From assembly GCA_028875875.1 (NCBI GenBank), contig JAGWUV010000009.1, positions 36,036 through 100,035 on the forward strand: DNA of 64,000 bases. The letters are read 5' to 3'. A program made the position numbers and the translations under genes. The notes under the pieces are model-generated. The model made no database searches and had not been told where the DNA came from. It saw only the letters and a program-made list of their open reading frames with translations. This document shows positions 27,056 through 35,581 of the stretch, one piece after another. This DNA is from Bacteroidota bacterium. GTDB lineage: Bacteria; Bacteroidota; Bacteroidia; Chitinophagales; Chitinophagaceae. Positions within the stretch are counted from its first letter, which is position 1. The number at the start of each line of letters is the position of its first letter.

Positions 27056-28153
27056 CTAGTATACCGTTTTCCGTTTACCGCTTTCAAAATCTTTGAATAT
27101 AAATGCACCTAATTTATCAAGCGATGCAAAAAAAGCTTTTCCCTGGTTCATTTCAGTGAACTCCTGTACAAAGCTTTGCAGGTAAGGGTCTGAGGCGATC
27201 ATGAATGTTGTAATAGGTATCTTCAGCTTCTTACACTGGGCAGCAAGGTTAATACAACGGTTCACCACTTTACGATCTAATCCAAAGCTATTCTTGTAAT
27301 AACGGCCCCCGATCTTTAAACAGGTAGGTTTGCCATCTGTGATCATAAATATTTGCTTGTTCGGGTTCTTTCTTCTTCGCAGCAAATCCATTGACAATTC
27401 TAAACCGGCAACAGTATTGGTATGATAAGGGCCTACTTGCAGGTAAGGCAAATCCTTCACTTCAATGGTCCAGGCATCATTACCAAACACAACAATATCT
27501 AATGTATCCTTGGGATATTTTGTTTGAATAAGTTCACTCAATGCCATTGCTACTTTTTTTGCAGGCGTGATGCGGTCTTCCCCGTACAAGATCATCGAGT
27601 GGGAAATATCAATCATCAACACTGTGGAGGTTTGTGTTTTAAAATCAGTTTCCCTGATCTGCAGATCATCTTCATGCATTGAAAAACTTTCTATTCCACG
27701 ATTGATCTGTGCATTACGTATACTTTCAGTGAAATCTATTTGTTCCAGCATATCGCCAAACTGGAATGGTCTTGTTTCCGGATTGATCTCATCTCCCTGG
27801 CCCGGCTTAAAAGTTTGGTGATTGCCCTGCTTTGTTTTTTTCAGCTTTCCAAAAATTTCTTCAAGACTACGTTTACGAATGGATTGCTCGCTCTTCCCGG
27901 TAATATTGAAACTACCGTCAACAGGATTTTCTTTCAGGTAACCATTCTGTTTCAGGTCTTCAATAAAATCGCCCATTCCATAATCATCATCTGTAAAACG
28001 GTACTGTTTGTCCAACTCATTCATCCATTGTAAAGCCTCTGTAGCATCTCCATTGGTGTAAGTAAGTAATTGCATAAAGATATCGAGCATCTGCTCGAAC
28101 CTACTTTTACCATTTTCATTGGGATTGAATTGTATGAACCGATGACCAATCAT
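27056..28153 (-). CDS. VWA-domain protein, partner of the AAA+ ATPase
   Basis: A 365-residue protein. A helical N-terminal region (1-170) includes a basic linker (RKRSLEEIFGKLKKTKQGN). A von Willebrand A domain follows with a complete MIDAS: D182-I-S-H-S (MIDISHSM), a Thr region (YHTNTVAGLELSMDLL) and D in FMITDGKP. VWA proteins with MoxR-type ATPases act as chelatase-like or chaperone pairs (cobalt/magnesium chelatase, norD/norQ, RavA-ViaA). The ATPase gene follows 61 bases downstream on the same strand. No chelatase substrate genes are nearby, so the target is unknown. Confidence 0.87.
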   Translation of the reverse strand: MIGHRFIQFNPNENGKSRFEQMLDIFMQLLTYTNGDATEALQWMNELDKQYRFTDDDYGMGDFIEDLKQNGYLKENPVDGSFNITGKSEQSIRKRSLEEIFGKLKKTKQGNHQTFKPGQGDEINPETRPFQFGDMLEQIDFTESIRNAQINRGIESFSMHEDDLQIRETDFKTQTSTVLMIDISHSMILYGEDRITPAKKVAMALSELIQTKYPKDTLDIVVFGNDAWTIEVKDLPYLQVGPYHTNTVAGLELSMDLLRRRKNPNKQIFMITDGKPTCLKIGGRYYKNSFGLDRKVVNRCINLAAQCKKLKIPITTFMIASDPYLQSFVQEFTEMNQGKAFFASLDKLGAFIFKDFESGKRKTVY

Positions 28154-28211
28154 AGAAGAAATAATAAGGTACGTATCAATTAACGATTGAAGGTAAAGAA
28201 GGTTGTAATAT

Positions 28212-28243
28212 AAAAGAGTCCCGCTTATGGCAGGACTCTTTGT
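28212..28243 (-). terminator. Terminator of the DUF2723 gene
   Basis: Nine-bp perfect stem AAAGAGTCC (28213-28221) / GGACTCTTT (28233-28241). On the minus strand it ends in CTCTTTTATATT, 30 bases past the stop at 28273. Confidence 0.78.
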
Positions 28244-28272
28244 TTTATCTTAAATCGAAAACAGTAGATCAT

Positions 28273-31200
28273 CTATTTTTTAGAAGAATCTGTTTTGGCC
28301 GAATCGGCTCCCAATGTTTTAGCGGCTTCTGGCCCTGCTGCTTTAGCGTTATACATTTTTTCCATTTGGTCTATGGCTTGTAAATAGCCTTCCGCAGTTC
28401 GCTTATCATCCGCCATATTGTCTGCATCTCGACCTGATAATGAATTGTAGTAGTTGATCTGTTGCTGCAAGTCTTTTATCAACGAGGCTTTTACTTTAGC
28501 AGCCAACTCCTTATCATCAGCCCTGTAACAGGCATCTAAGAATAACAAGGAAATTCTATTGTGATAGTTGCCGCGGCTAACCATACCATAAGGATAGTTT
28601 TCCTGTAACATTCCTTTATCTTCTTTACGCAATACTTCCCTTGCTTCTTCTTTTCTTCCATGATCAGCCAGATAAGAAGCCAGTTCTGCATAAGCCTGTC
28701 GGATGCTTTGCAGATGCCTGCGGTTTTCTTCGTCGAAATAAACGCCTTTCACATCTGCATTACCAAAAGCAAATTTGTTCAGTAACTTATCTTTCATCCA
28801 GTCTGCATTCACATAATCATTCAGCACGGGAACTAACCGGTAACTTAAACCATCTTTACGCAAATACTGCTGGAAGCCAAGATCACCGAAACCACCTGTA
28901 AAATAGATAGGGCGTTTCCACTTATTAGCTGCAATAATATTCAATACAGCCAGGTCATTTTTTTGTAACCCACCACGAGGTATTTCAAATTGCAACTGGC
29001 TTACTACGCTATCTTTCGCATTGACTACACCATTCTTCAACACAAAATCTTTGTCAACAGGTACTGAAACTTTTCTGGCCGGGAAGGTATTCAGCAATTC
29101 ACCGCCACCACGGTCTTCCATCTTAGCGGGATCATCGCTGCCAACATAATCTTTCATCATCCAATATAGATCGTAGTATTTATCTTCAGGATATTCCGTC
29201 TTTGAACGATATACCACGTAATCCCTTTTGCGCCCCTCGATTTGATCTGCAGTCCAGATAACATCGATAGGATCACTTTCATTCACTTTATATCTCAATT
29301 GGTTGATATACCAGTCAATACCCAATAAGCTGTAGTTGATCACACGAATATCTTTACGAATGCCTTCTACTTCCTGTGCATACCATAAAGGGTAAGTGTC
29401 ATTATCACCAAATGTGAACAGGATTGCATTGGGGGCACAACTTTCGAGGTAATCTTTTGCAACATCCCTCGCCAATACTTTTTTACTGCGGTCATGATCA
29501 TCCCACTCCTGCTGTGCCATCAGGGCAGGAACAGCAAGTAAGCAGATGGCCGTAGCCAAAGCAGATGCTGATGCCTGTGGCATTTTCTTTCCTAACCACT
29601 CTACCACTTTCATCACGCCCAATCCTATCCAAACGGCAAATGCATAAAAGCTGCCCACGTAAGCATAATCACGTTCACGTGGCTGGTTACCGGCCTGGTT
29701 AAGATAAAGAATGATAGCGATGCCGGAGAAGAAGAACAAAAGGAAGTTTACCAGTGTATCATCTCCTCTTTTCTTATAGTGAAAATAAAAGCCGATCAAT
29801 CCTAAAATGAAAGGCAATGCAAATAAAGTATTGTGGGCCTTATTGTTTTTTAAGCTATCAGGTAAAGTACTTTGGTTACCATAAAAAATGCTATCGATAA
29901 AACTGATTCCGGTGATCCAGTTCCCATCTCTTACATTACCAATGAAAATGCCCTGTACATCATCCTGCTTACCTATAAAGTTCCAGGCAAAATAGCGGAA
30001 ATACATCCAGTAGAATTGGTAACCTATAAAAAACTTTACATTATCTGCCTGTGTAGGTGCATGGTCATATTTTTCACGGCCATCTTTATCTCTGTATTTA
30101 TCAATTGCTAAGAAGCTGGCATAATAATCAGCGTGGTATTGATCATTGCTGGCATCCCATACCCGTGGAAACACCATTTTATCTTCAGGTGCATACACAT
30201 AATGACCATCTTTACCGATCTCTATGTATTTGTCTTTTCCTTTCTGATAACGAGTGGTGGTTTGTTTATAATCAACAGGATCAGCAGTAAATTTTTGCCC
30301 GTACAACAATGGAAAATCTCCATACTGGTCGCGACCCAAATAACCTACCAGGCTAATCGGATTATCAACATTATACATATCTACAGCAGGATCTGCATTA
30401 CTGCGGATCATTGTAGTAAGGTATGTACTGTAACCGATCAATACAAAAACAAAGCACCAGATAGCCAAGCGTAAATAGGCCCATGATTTTTTTACTGCGT
30501 AGCGCAGACCGAACCATATTAAAACTGCCAATAACACGAAGAAGAAAGTAAAACCGCTGAAGAAAGGCAGGCCAAGGTTATTTACAAAAACCCTGTCGAA
30601 ACCACCTGCAGCTGCAATGGAATATTGTATCACTACGATCTGCATTACACCGGTTACGATACAACCAATGATAAAGAAGATGTAGATACCGCCATAATAG
30701 TCTTTCCTTGTTTTATCGATCTTTTCAATAAGATATAAAAGACCAATAGCGATCAGGGTTCCAAAGAGCATTAATCCGGCAACGGTAGAATCCATACTGA
30801 GGCCACGGTCTTCGTTAGCCTCACCGTTGGCACCGATTAATGCCATAATGAACGCCAATACACCACCAATGATAGTTAAGCGTATGAACCATTTGCGTAT
30901 GATAGCATAATTAAAGTGATTCCTTTTCCTGAAATAATACACCATCACAATGGCTGGAATATTCAACAAACACAACAAATGCACACCGATTGATAACCCG
31001 ATCAGGAAAAATATAAATACGAGCCATTTATCAGCACCAGGCTTATCGGCATCATTATCCCATTTTAAGATAGACCAGAATACAATCGCACTAAAGAAAG
31101 AACTCATGGCATACACTTCACCTTCTACAGCACTAAACCAAAACGAGTCTGAGAATGCGTATGCTAAAGCCCCTACAGCACCAGCTCCCATAATTGACCA

Positions 31201-31554
31201 AGCTTGTGCAGTGGTCATGGTATCATCAACGCCTATTTTAACAATTCTTCTTGCAAAGTGGGTGATGGTCCAAAATAAAAAAAGAATAGTAAAACCGCTG
31301 GCCAAAGCACTCATTACGTTAACAGCCTTAGCAGCAGTCATAGGGTTATTACCAAATAATACAATGAAAATTCTTCCCAGCATCACAAACAAAGGTGCAC
31401 CAGGAGGGTGCGGAATTTGCACTTTGAAACAGCTACTCACAAATTCACCGCAGTCCCAAAAGCTACCGCCCGCTTCAGCGGTTAGAATGAACGCTAAACT
31501 TGCTATTAAGAACACCACCCATCCGGTAATGTTATTGGTCTTTTTAAAATTCAT
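28273..31554 (-). CDS. DUF2723 (GT117-like) membrane protein, probable O-glycosyltransferase
   Basis: A 1093-residue protein from ATG 31554. The N-terminal ~650 residues hold about a dozen membrane helices. The first loop contains TAEAGGSFWDCGEFVSSC and QIPHPPGAPLFVMLGR, the DUF2723 signature with acidic residues resembling protein O-mannosyltransferases. The C-terminal ~430 residues are soluble, with NAILFTFGDNDTYPLWYAQE and helical repeats near the end. The family is classed with GT-C glycosyltransferases and is tied to protein O-glycosylation in Bacteroidota. A TATGTTTG box (31582-31589, minus) lies downstream of the next possible start (TTG 31584), which supports ATG 31554. Confidence 0.88.
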   Translation of the reverse strand: MNFKKTNNITGWVVFLIASLAFILTAEAGGSFWDCGEFVSSCFKVQIPHPPGAPLFVMLGRIFIVLFGNNPMTAAKAVNVMSALASGFTILFLFWTITHFARRIVKIGVDDTMTTAQAWSIMGAGAVGALAYAFSDSFWFSAVEGEVYAMSSFFSAIVFWSILKWDNDADKPGADKWLVFIFFLIGLSIGVHLLCLLNIPAIVMVYYFRKRNHFNYAIIRKWFIRLTIIGGVLAFIMALIGANGEANEDRGLSMDSTVAGLMLFGTLIAIGLLYLIEKIDKTRKDYYGGIYIFFIIGCIVTGVMQIVVIQYSIAAAGGFDRVFVNNLGLPFFSGFTFFFVLLAVLIWFGLRYAVKKSWAYLRLAIWCFVFVLIGYSTYLTTMIRSNADPAVDMYNVDNPISLVGYLGRDQYGDFPLLYGQKFTADPVDYKQTTTRYQKGKDKYIEIGKDGHYVYAPEDKMVFPRVWDASNDQYHADYYASFLAIDKYRDKDGREKYDHAPTQADNVKFFIGYQFYWMYFRYFAWNFIGKQDDVQGIFIGNVRDGNWITGISFIDSIFYGNQSTLPDSLKNNKAHNTLFALPFILGLIGFYFHYKKRGDDTLVNFLLFFFSGIAIILYLNQAGNQPRERDYAYVGSFYAFAVWIGLGVMKVVEWLGKKMPQASASALATAICLLAVPALMAQQEWDDHDRSKKVLARDVAKDYLESCAPNAILFTFGDNDTYPLWYAQEVEGIRKDIRVINYSLLGIDWYINQLRYKVNESDPIDVIWTADQIEGRKRDYVVYRSKTEYPEDKYYDLYWMMKDYVGSDDPAKMEDRGGGELLNTFPARKVSVPVDKDFVLKNGVVNAKDSVVSQLQFEIPRGGLQKNDLAVLNIIAANKWKRPIYFTGGFGDLGFQQYLRKDGLSYRLVPVLNDYVNADWMKDKLLNKFAFGNADVKGVYFDEENRRHLQSIRQAYAELASYLADHGRKEEAREVLRKEDKGMLQENYPYGMVSRGNYHNRISLLFLDACYRADDKELAAKVKASLIKDLQQQINYYNSLSGRDADNMADDKRTAEGYLQAIDQMEKMYNAKAAGPEAAKTLGADSAKTDSSKK

Positions 31555-31690
31555 TGATCTTGGTTTTTTAAAAGAGTGTGGCAAACATACCTTAATAATA
31601 GCAAAATCGAAAATGGAGTTACACCGATCAACAATAATTCTAAAATGTGTTCAATTTTTAACAATTTTTAAAAGATCATCGCATAATAGA

Positions 31691-31724
31691 GAGGGCCAAT
31701 AACAAATGTTATTAGCCCTTTTAA
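31691..31724 (-). terminator. Hairpin downstream of leuB
   Basis: GGGC-C-AATAAC (31693-31703), AAAT loop, GTTATT-A-GCCC (31708-31718) with one mismatch. It lies 24 bases past the leuB stop and is the likely end of the leucine operon. The T-run is better on the plus strand. Confidence 0.6.
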
Positions 31725-31747
31725 AAGATTTGATAAGAAAAAAATAA

Positions 31748-32818
31748 TTAGATATGTTTCAACACTTCCTCACCCATTGCTTCAGTACCTAAGATATTTT
31801 CAGAAGGAGTAGAAGCATCTGCAATATCCCTTGTTCTAAAACCTGCTTTCAATACTGCATCTACCGCATTGATCACTGCTTCAGACTCAGCTTTCAAGCC
31901 AAATGAAATATCTAATAACAATGCTGCAGATAAAATAGATGCTAAAGGATTTGCAACACCTTTACCGGTAATATCATGAGCAGAACCGTGGATAGGCTCA
32001 TAAACACCTGTACCATCACCAATAGACGCAGAAGCCAGCATACCCATTGAACCCGCAATTTGAGAAGCTTCATCTGTTAAGATATCACCGAACAAGTTAG
32101 CCGTTACCACCACATCAAAACGACGAGGGTCTTTAATCAATAACATAGCTGTTGCATCAACGAACTGATGTTCTACTTCCACATCAGGATATTCCAATGC
32201 CACTTTCTGGATCACTTCTCTCCACAGCCTAGATGTTTCAATTACATTGGCTTTATCAACAGAGCATAATTTCTTTCTTCTTGTTCTGGCTGCATCAAAA
32301 GCTTTGCGGGCAATACGCTCTACTTCAAAACGACTGTATTCGGCAATGTCGTAAGCGGTATCACCGTTGTTCTTTCTTCCTTTCTCACCAAAATAAATGT
32401 CGCCTGTTAATTCGCGGAAGAATAAAATATCTGCGCCTTTTAATATTTCAGGTTTGATACTGGAGGCGCTTAACAATTCATCGAATAATTTGATAGGACG
32501 AAGGTTGGCATACAATCCTAACTCTTTACGCATTTTCAACAACCCTTGTTCAGGACGAACTTTGGCAGATGGATCGTTATCGTATTTAGGATGGCCTACA
32601 GCACCGAACAATACAGCATCGGAATGACGCATTTTTTCTAAAGACTCATCCGGTAAAGGATTACCGGTAGCTTCAATGGCTACGTGGCCGATCAATGCTT
32701 CATCATACGTAAATATATGACCATATTTTGCAGCGATTTTATCCAAAACTTTTTTACCCACTGCTGTCACTTCCTGGCCTATACCATCGCCGGGAACAAT
32801 TAGAATTTGTTTTTTCAT
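31748..32818 (-). CDS. leuB: 3-isopropylmalate dehydrogenase
   Basis: A 356-residue NAD enzyme of leucine synthesis that oxidises and decarboxylates 3-isopropylmalate. It shows LIVPGDGIGQEV, the YANLRPIKLF loop, FFRELTGDIYFGEKG (with the catalytic Arg/Tyr region), VDKANVIETSRLWREV (Lys-Asn) and the metal-site segment TANLFGDILTDEASQIAGSMGMLASASIG. ATG 32818 gives the usual N-terminus. In operon order it is the last leu gene, separated from the synthase gene by the four-helix-bundle cassette. Confidence 0.96.
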   Translation of the reverse strand: MKKQILIVPGDGIGQEVTAVGKKVLDKIAAKYGHIFTYDEALIGHVAIEATGNPLPDESLEKMRHSDAVLFGAVGHPKYDNDPSAKVRPEQGLLKMRKELGLYANLRPIKLFDELLSASSIKPEILKGADILFFRELTGDIYFGEKGRKNNGDTAYDIAEYSRFEVERIARKAFDAARTRRKKLCSVDKANVIETSRLWREVIQKVALEYPDVEVEHQFVDATAMLLIKDPRRFDVVVTANLFGDILTDEASQIAGSMGMLASASIGDGTGVYEPIHGSAHDITGKGVANPLASILSAALLLDISFGLKAESEAVINAVDAVLKAGFRTRDIADASTPSENILGTEAMGEEVLKHI

Positions 32819-32846
32819 TTTAAAAAAGGCAAGAGCAAAAGAAAAA

Positions 32847-32869
32847 GGCACTGAGGCACTAAGGCACAA
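32847..32869 (+). repeat. Left octamer array of the cassette in the leu operon
   Basis: Three tandem octamers, GGCACTGA-GGCACTAA-GGCACAA, on the plus strand. The matching array at 33290-33321 has the opposite orientation. Confidence 0.7.
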
Positions 32870-32893
32870 CGTTACCGTTTATCCAATACGCTC

Positions 32894-33253
32894 TTAGTTT
32901 ATTTTATTGATTAAAGAATGTAACATCCTGTCCAATTCGCTTGTTTTTTCCGATAGAAAATTAAAATTACTTTCATCTACATATTCCAGGCGATAAGCAA
33001 TTTCAATTTGTGTCTGCAATTCAAATAAAGATCCAACTGCTATTTGTAAAAACCTTTTATAATCACCTGTAGACCTCCTGCCATATCCTTCGGCGATATT
33101 AGAGGGAATTGAAATTGCGCTTCTTCTAAGCTGACTAACCAATCCATATATCTCAGATGAAGGAAATGCTTTGGAGAATCTATAAATTTCACTAACCAAA
33201 CTCATCGACTTCTGCCAAACAAGCAAATCCCTATATGTTTTTATTTCACTCAT
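32894..33253 (-). CDS. Four-helix-bundle protein (S23/23S rRNA intervening-sequence family)
   Basis: A 119-residue protein of the four-helix-bundle family first described from 23S rRNA intervening sequences. It shows YRDLLVWQKSMSLVSEIYRFSKAFP, the YGLVSQLRRSAISIPSNIAEGYGR core and LQIAVGSLFELQTQIEIA. These small proteins form pentamers and are related to the Avd accessory proteins of diversity-generating retroelements; no reverse transcriptase is present here. The gene interrupts the leu operon in the same orientation, and inverted octamer arrays flank it. It has no known link to leucine synthesis. Confidence 0.9.
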   Translation of the reverse strand: MSEIKTYRDLLVWQKSMSLVSEIYRFSKAFPSSEIYGLVSQLRRSAISIPSNIAEGYGRRSTGDYKRFLQIAVGSLFELQTQIEIAYRLEYVDESNFNFLSEKTSELDRMLHSLINKIN

Positions 33254-33289
33254 TAATTTACTTATATCCTACTTCAAGACCTAGCATTC

Positions 33290-33321
33290 TGTGCCTTTGT
33301 GCCTCAGTTTCTCTGTACCTC
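33290..33321 (-). repeat. Right octamer array of the cassette in the leu operon
   Basis: On the minus strand it reads as degenerate octamers GGTACAGA-GAAACTGA-GGCACAAA-GGCACA. This is the inverted counterpart of 32847-32869 and ends 5 bases before the stop of the synthase gene. Confidence 0.65.
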
Positions 33322-33326
33322 TTCCC

Positions 33327-34850
33327 TCAAATGATATTCAACATTTTCTGAGTTGCTTTAATCGCTGAAACCGTTTGATCACTATCCAGTCCACGTGTTT
33401 TAAACTCTTTGCCATGCTGGCTCCACGTAATGATAGTTTCGCACAGTGCATCCGTTTTACCACCGGGTGGAATACGTACTGCATAATCTGTAAGCAAAGG
33501 CAATTCTATCTTTTTATGCTTGTATATTTTCTTCAAAGCATTCATAAAAGCATCATACTGCCCATCGCCCTGGGCATGCTCCTCAAACAATTCACCATCA
33601 AAACAAATTTGAATGGTAGCAGAGGGACGAAGACTTTTAGAATGTGTTAGTACATAATTCTGTATCTGTACTTTTTCCTCAATAGTACTACTATCCAGCA
33701 CATCAGAAATAATATAAGGAAGATCCGCCTGCGTTACCACTTCTTTCTTATCTCCCAATTCTATGATGCGTTGTGTAACTTTTTTCAGGTCCTCATCAGA
33801 TAACTGGATACCCAATTGTGCCAGGTTATTTTCAATATTGGCCTTACCGCTTGTTTTACCTAAGGCATATTTGCGCTGCCGACCAAAACGTTCGGGCATC
33901 AGGTCGTTGTAATACAAATTATTCTTCTTATCACCATCTGCATGTATACCCGCTGTTTGCGTAAAAACATTCTCTCCCACAACAGGTTTATTAGCGGGGA
34001 TGCGAAAGCCTGAAAAAGTTTCAACAAGCTTACTTACGGTGTATAATGATTGTTCAACAACAGATGTTTTTACCTCTTTCACATAATCGTTCAACACAGC
34101 AATCGCACTGGCCAATGGTGCATTACCCGCACGTTCACCCATACCATTGATGGTGAGATGCAGGCCATGAGCACCAGCCTTCACAGCTTCTAACACATTC
34201 GCTATGCTAAGATCGTAATCGTTATGAGCATGAAAATCGAAATGTAAAGAGGGATAACGCCCCACCAGTTCCTTTATATAAGTACCCGCTTCAGCAGGCG
34301 TTAATACACCTAAAGTATCAGGTAATAATACACGTTTAATAGGTTGTGTTGACAGGAAGTCGATATACTGTAAAACGTATTCTTTCGAATGACGCATACC
34401 GTTACTCCAATCCTCCAGGTACACATTGCAGGTAATTCCCTTTTCCTTGGCGGCACTAATTACCTCTGCAATTTCCTTGAAATGCTGTTCAGGTGTTTTC
34501 TTTAGCTGATGAGTAAGATGATTGAGTGAACCTTTGGTTAACAGGTTCATCACTCTAGCGCCAGCCTGCAGCATCCATTCGATAGAAGTTTTTCCATCGA
34601 CAAAGGTCAACACTTCCACACGATCAATGAAACCGTTGGCAGCAGCCCATTCTGTGATCTTTTTCACTGCTTGAAACTCACCTTCGGATACACGTGCAGA
34701 TGCAATTTCAATGCGGTCAACTTTTACTTCGGTAAGTAATAGTTGAGCAATGGTTAGTTTCTCTGATGCAGAAAAGGATACACCACTCGTTTGCTCCCCA
34801 TCACGGAGCGTGGTATCCATTATTTCAATATGACGTTGCAAGGGTGCCAT
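33327..34850 (-). CDS. 2-isopropylmalate synthase / (R)-citramalate synthase family protein
   Basis: A 507-residue acyl-CoA condensing enzyme from ATG 34850. The HMGL-like TIM barrel starts IEIMDTTLRDGEQTSGVSFS (metal-binding Asp and Arg) and includes the HxH metal ligands in HFDFHAHNDYDLSIAN. The linker has the AGIHADG motif. The C-terminal domain (~380-507) is the LeuA allosteric dimer fold (DYAVRIPPGGKTDAL). It could make 2-isopropylmalate or citramalate; the sequence alone does not decide. In Bacteroides a gene of this type sits between leuD and leuB beside a separate leuA. No other leuA lies in this window. Confidence 0.88.
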   Translation of the reverse strand: MAPLQRHIEIMDTTLRDGEQTSGVSFSASEKLTIAQLLLTEVKVDRIEIASARVSEGEFQAVKKITEWAAANGFIDRVEVLTFVDGKTSIEWMLQAGARVMNLLTKGSLNHLTHQLKKTPEQHFKEIAEVISAAKEKGITCNVYLEDWSNGMRHSKEYVLQYIDFLSTQPIKRVLLPDTLGVLTPAEAGTYIKELVGRYPSLHFDFHAHNDYDLSIANVLEAVKAGAHGLHLTINGMGERAGNAPLASAIAVLNDYVKEVKTSVVEQSLYTVSKLVETFSGFRIPANKPVVGENVFTQTAGIHADGDKKNNLYYNDLMPERFGRQRKYALGKTSGKANIENNLAQLGIQLSDEDLKKVTQRIIELGDKKEVVTQADLPYIISDVLDSSTIEEKVQIQNYVLTHSKSLRPSATIQICFDGELFEEHAQGDGQYDAFMNALKKIYKHKKIELPLLTDYAVRIPPGGKTDALCETIITWSQHGKEFKTRGLDSDQTVSAIKATQKMLNII

Positions 34851-34948
34851 GTGATTGATAAAAGGAACCGGCGGAAACAATGTGAGCAATTAACACTTAT
34901 CATTGATCAATTATAACTCATCATCTCTTCCGCCGGCTCTCCAAAAAA

Positions 34949-35545
34949 TTAATATTTACTTGCTGCTGCGAAAGATTTTATTTCTTCTTTCATAGATTGC
35001 AGGTAATCAATATCATCATAACCATTCAAAAGGTTATGCTTTTTGTAACCATTGATCACAAAAGATTCATTTTCACCTGTGGCTAAAATAGTAATGGTTT
35101 GATCAGGAAGACTAACTTCTAATTCAGCCTTAGGATCAGCTTCGATGGCTTTAAAGATTTTATCTAAAAACTCAGGACTCACCGTTACGGGTAAAATACC
35201 CACATTGATCGCATTGTTTTTGAAGATATCAGCGAAGAAGCTGGATACTACGCAACGAAAACCATAATCGTAAATAGCCCATGCAGCGTGTTCACGGCTG
35301 CTACCGCTTCCGAAGTTTTTACCTCCTACCAGTATTTTACCTGAGTAGATAGGATTGTTCAATACGAAATCTTGTTTAGGAGTATCATCTGCATTGTATC
35401 TCCAGTCGCGGAAAAGATTATCGCCAAAACCCTTACGCTCCGTAGCTTTTAAGAAACGAGCAGGGATGATCTGGTCTGTATCAACGTTCTCGATCGGTAA
35501 AGGAACCGCAGAACTTCTTAATATGTTGAATTTATCGTAAGCCAT
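34949..35545 (-). CDS. leuD: 3-isopropylmalate dehydratase small subunit
   Basis: A 198-residue subunit that completes isopropylmalate isomerase with LeuC. It shows [20 protein letters not shown], the active-site loop [20 protein letters not shown] and the [19 protein letters not shown] segment. It lies 36 bases downstream of leuC, and a 98-base gap separates it from the synthase gene. That gap holds a 9-bp inverted repeat, CCGGCGGAA/TTCCGCCGG. Confidence 0.96.
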   Translation of the reverse strand: MAYDKFNILRSSAVPLPIENVDTDQIIPARFLKATERKGFGDNLFRDWRYNADDTPKQDFVLNNPIYSGKILVGGKNFGSGSSREHAAWAIYDYGFRCVVSSFFADIFKNNAINVGILPVTVSPEFLDKIFKAIEADPKAELEVSLPDQTITILATGENESFVINGYKKHNLLNGYDDIDYLQSMKEEIKSFAAASKY

Positions 35546-35581
35546 TATTTCAATTATTAATTGTTAATTAGAAATTATTAA

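Noticed and set aside
25447..28153. AAA/VWA pair as a defence system
   Set aside because: No nuclease, methylase, protease effector or other defence gene is adjacent, and the surroundings are housekeeping genes.
32847..33321. Possible diversity-generating retroelement, because four-helix-bundle proteins resemble Avd
   Set aside because: No reverse transcriptase and no template/variable repeat pair is present nearby.
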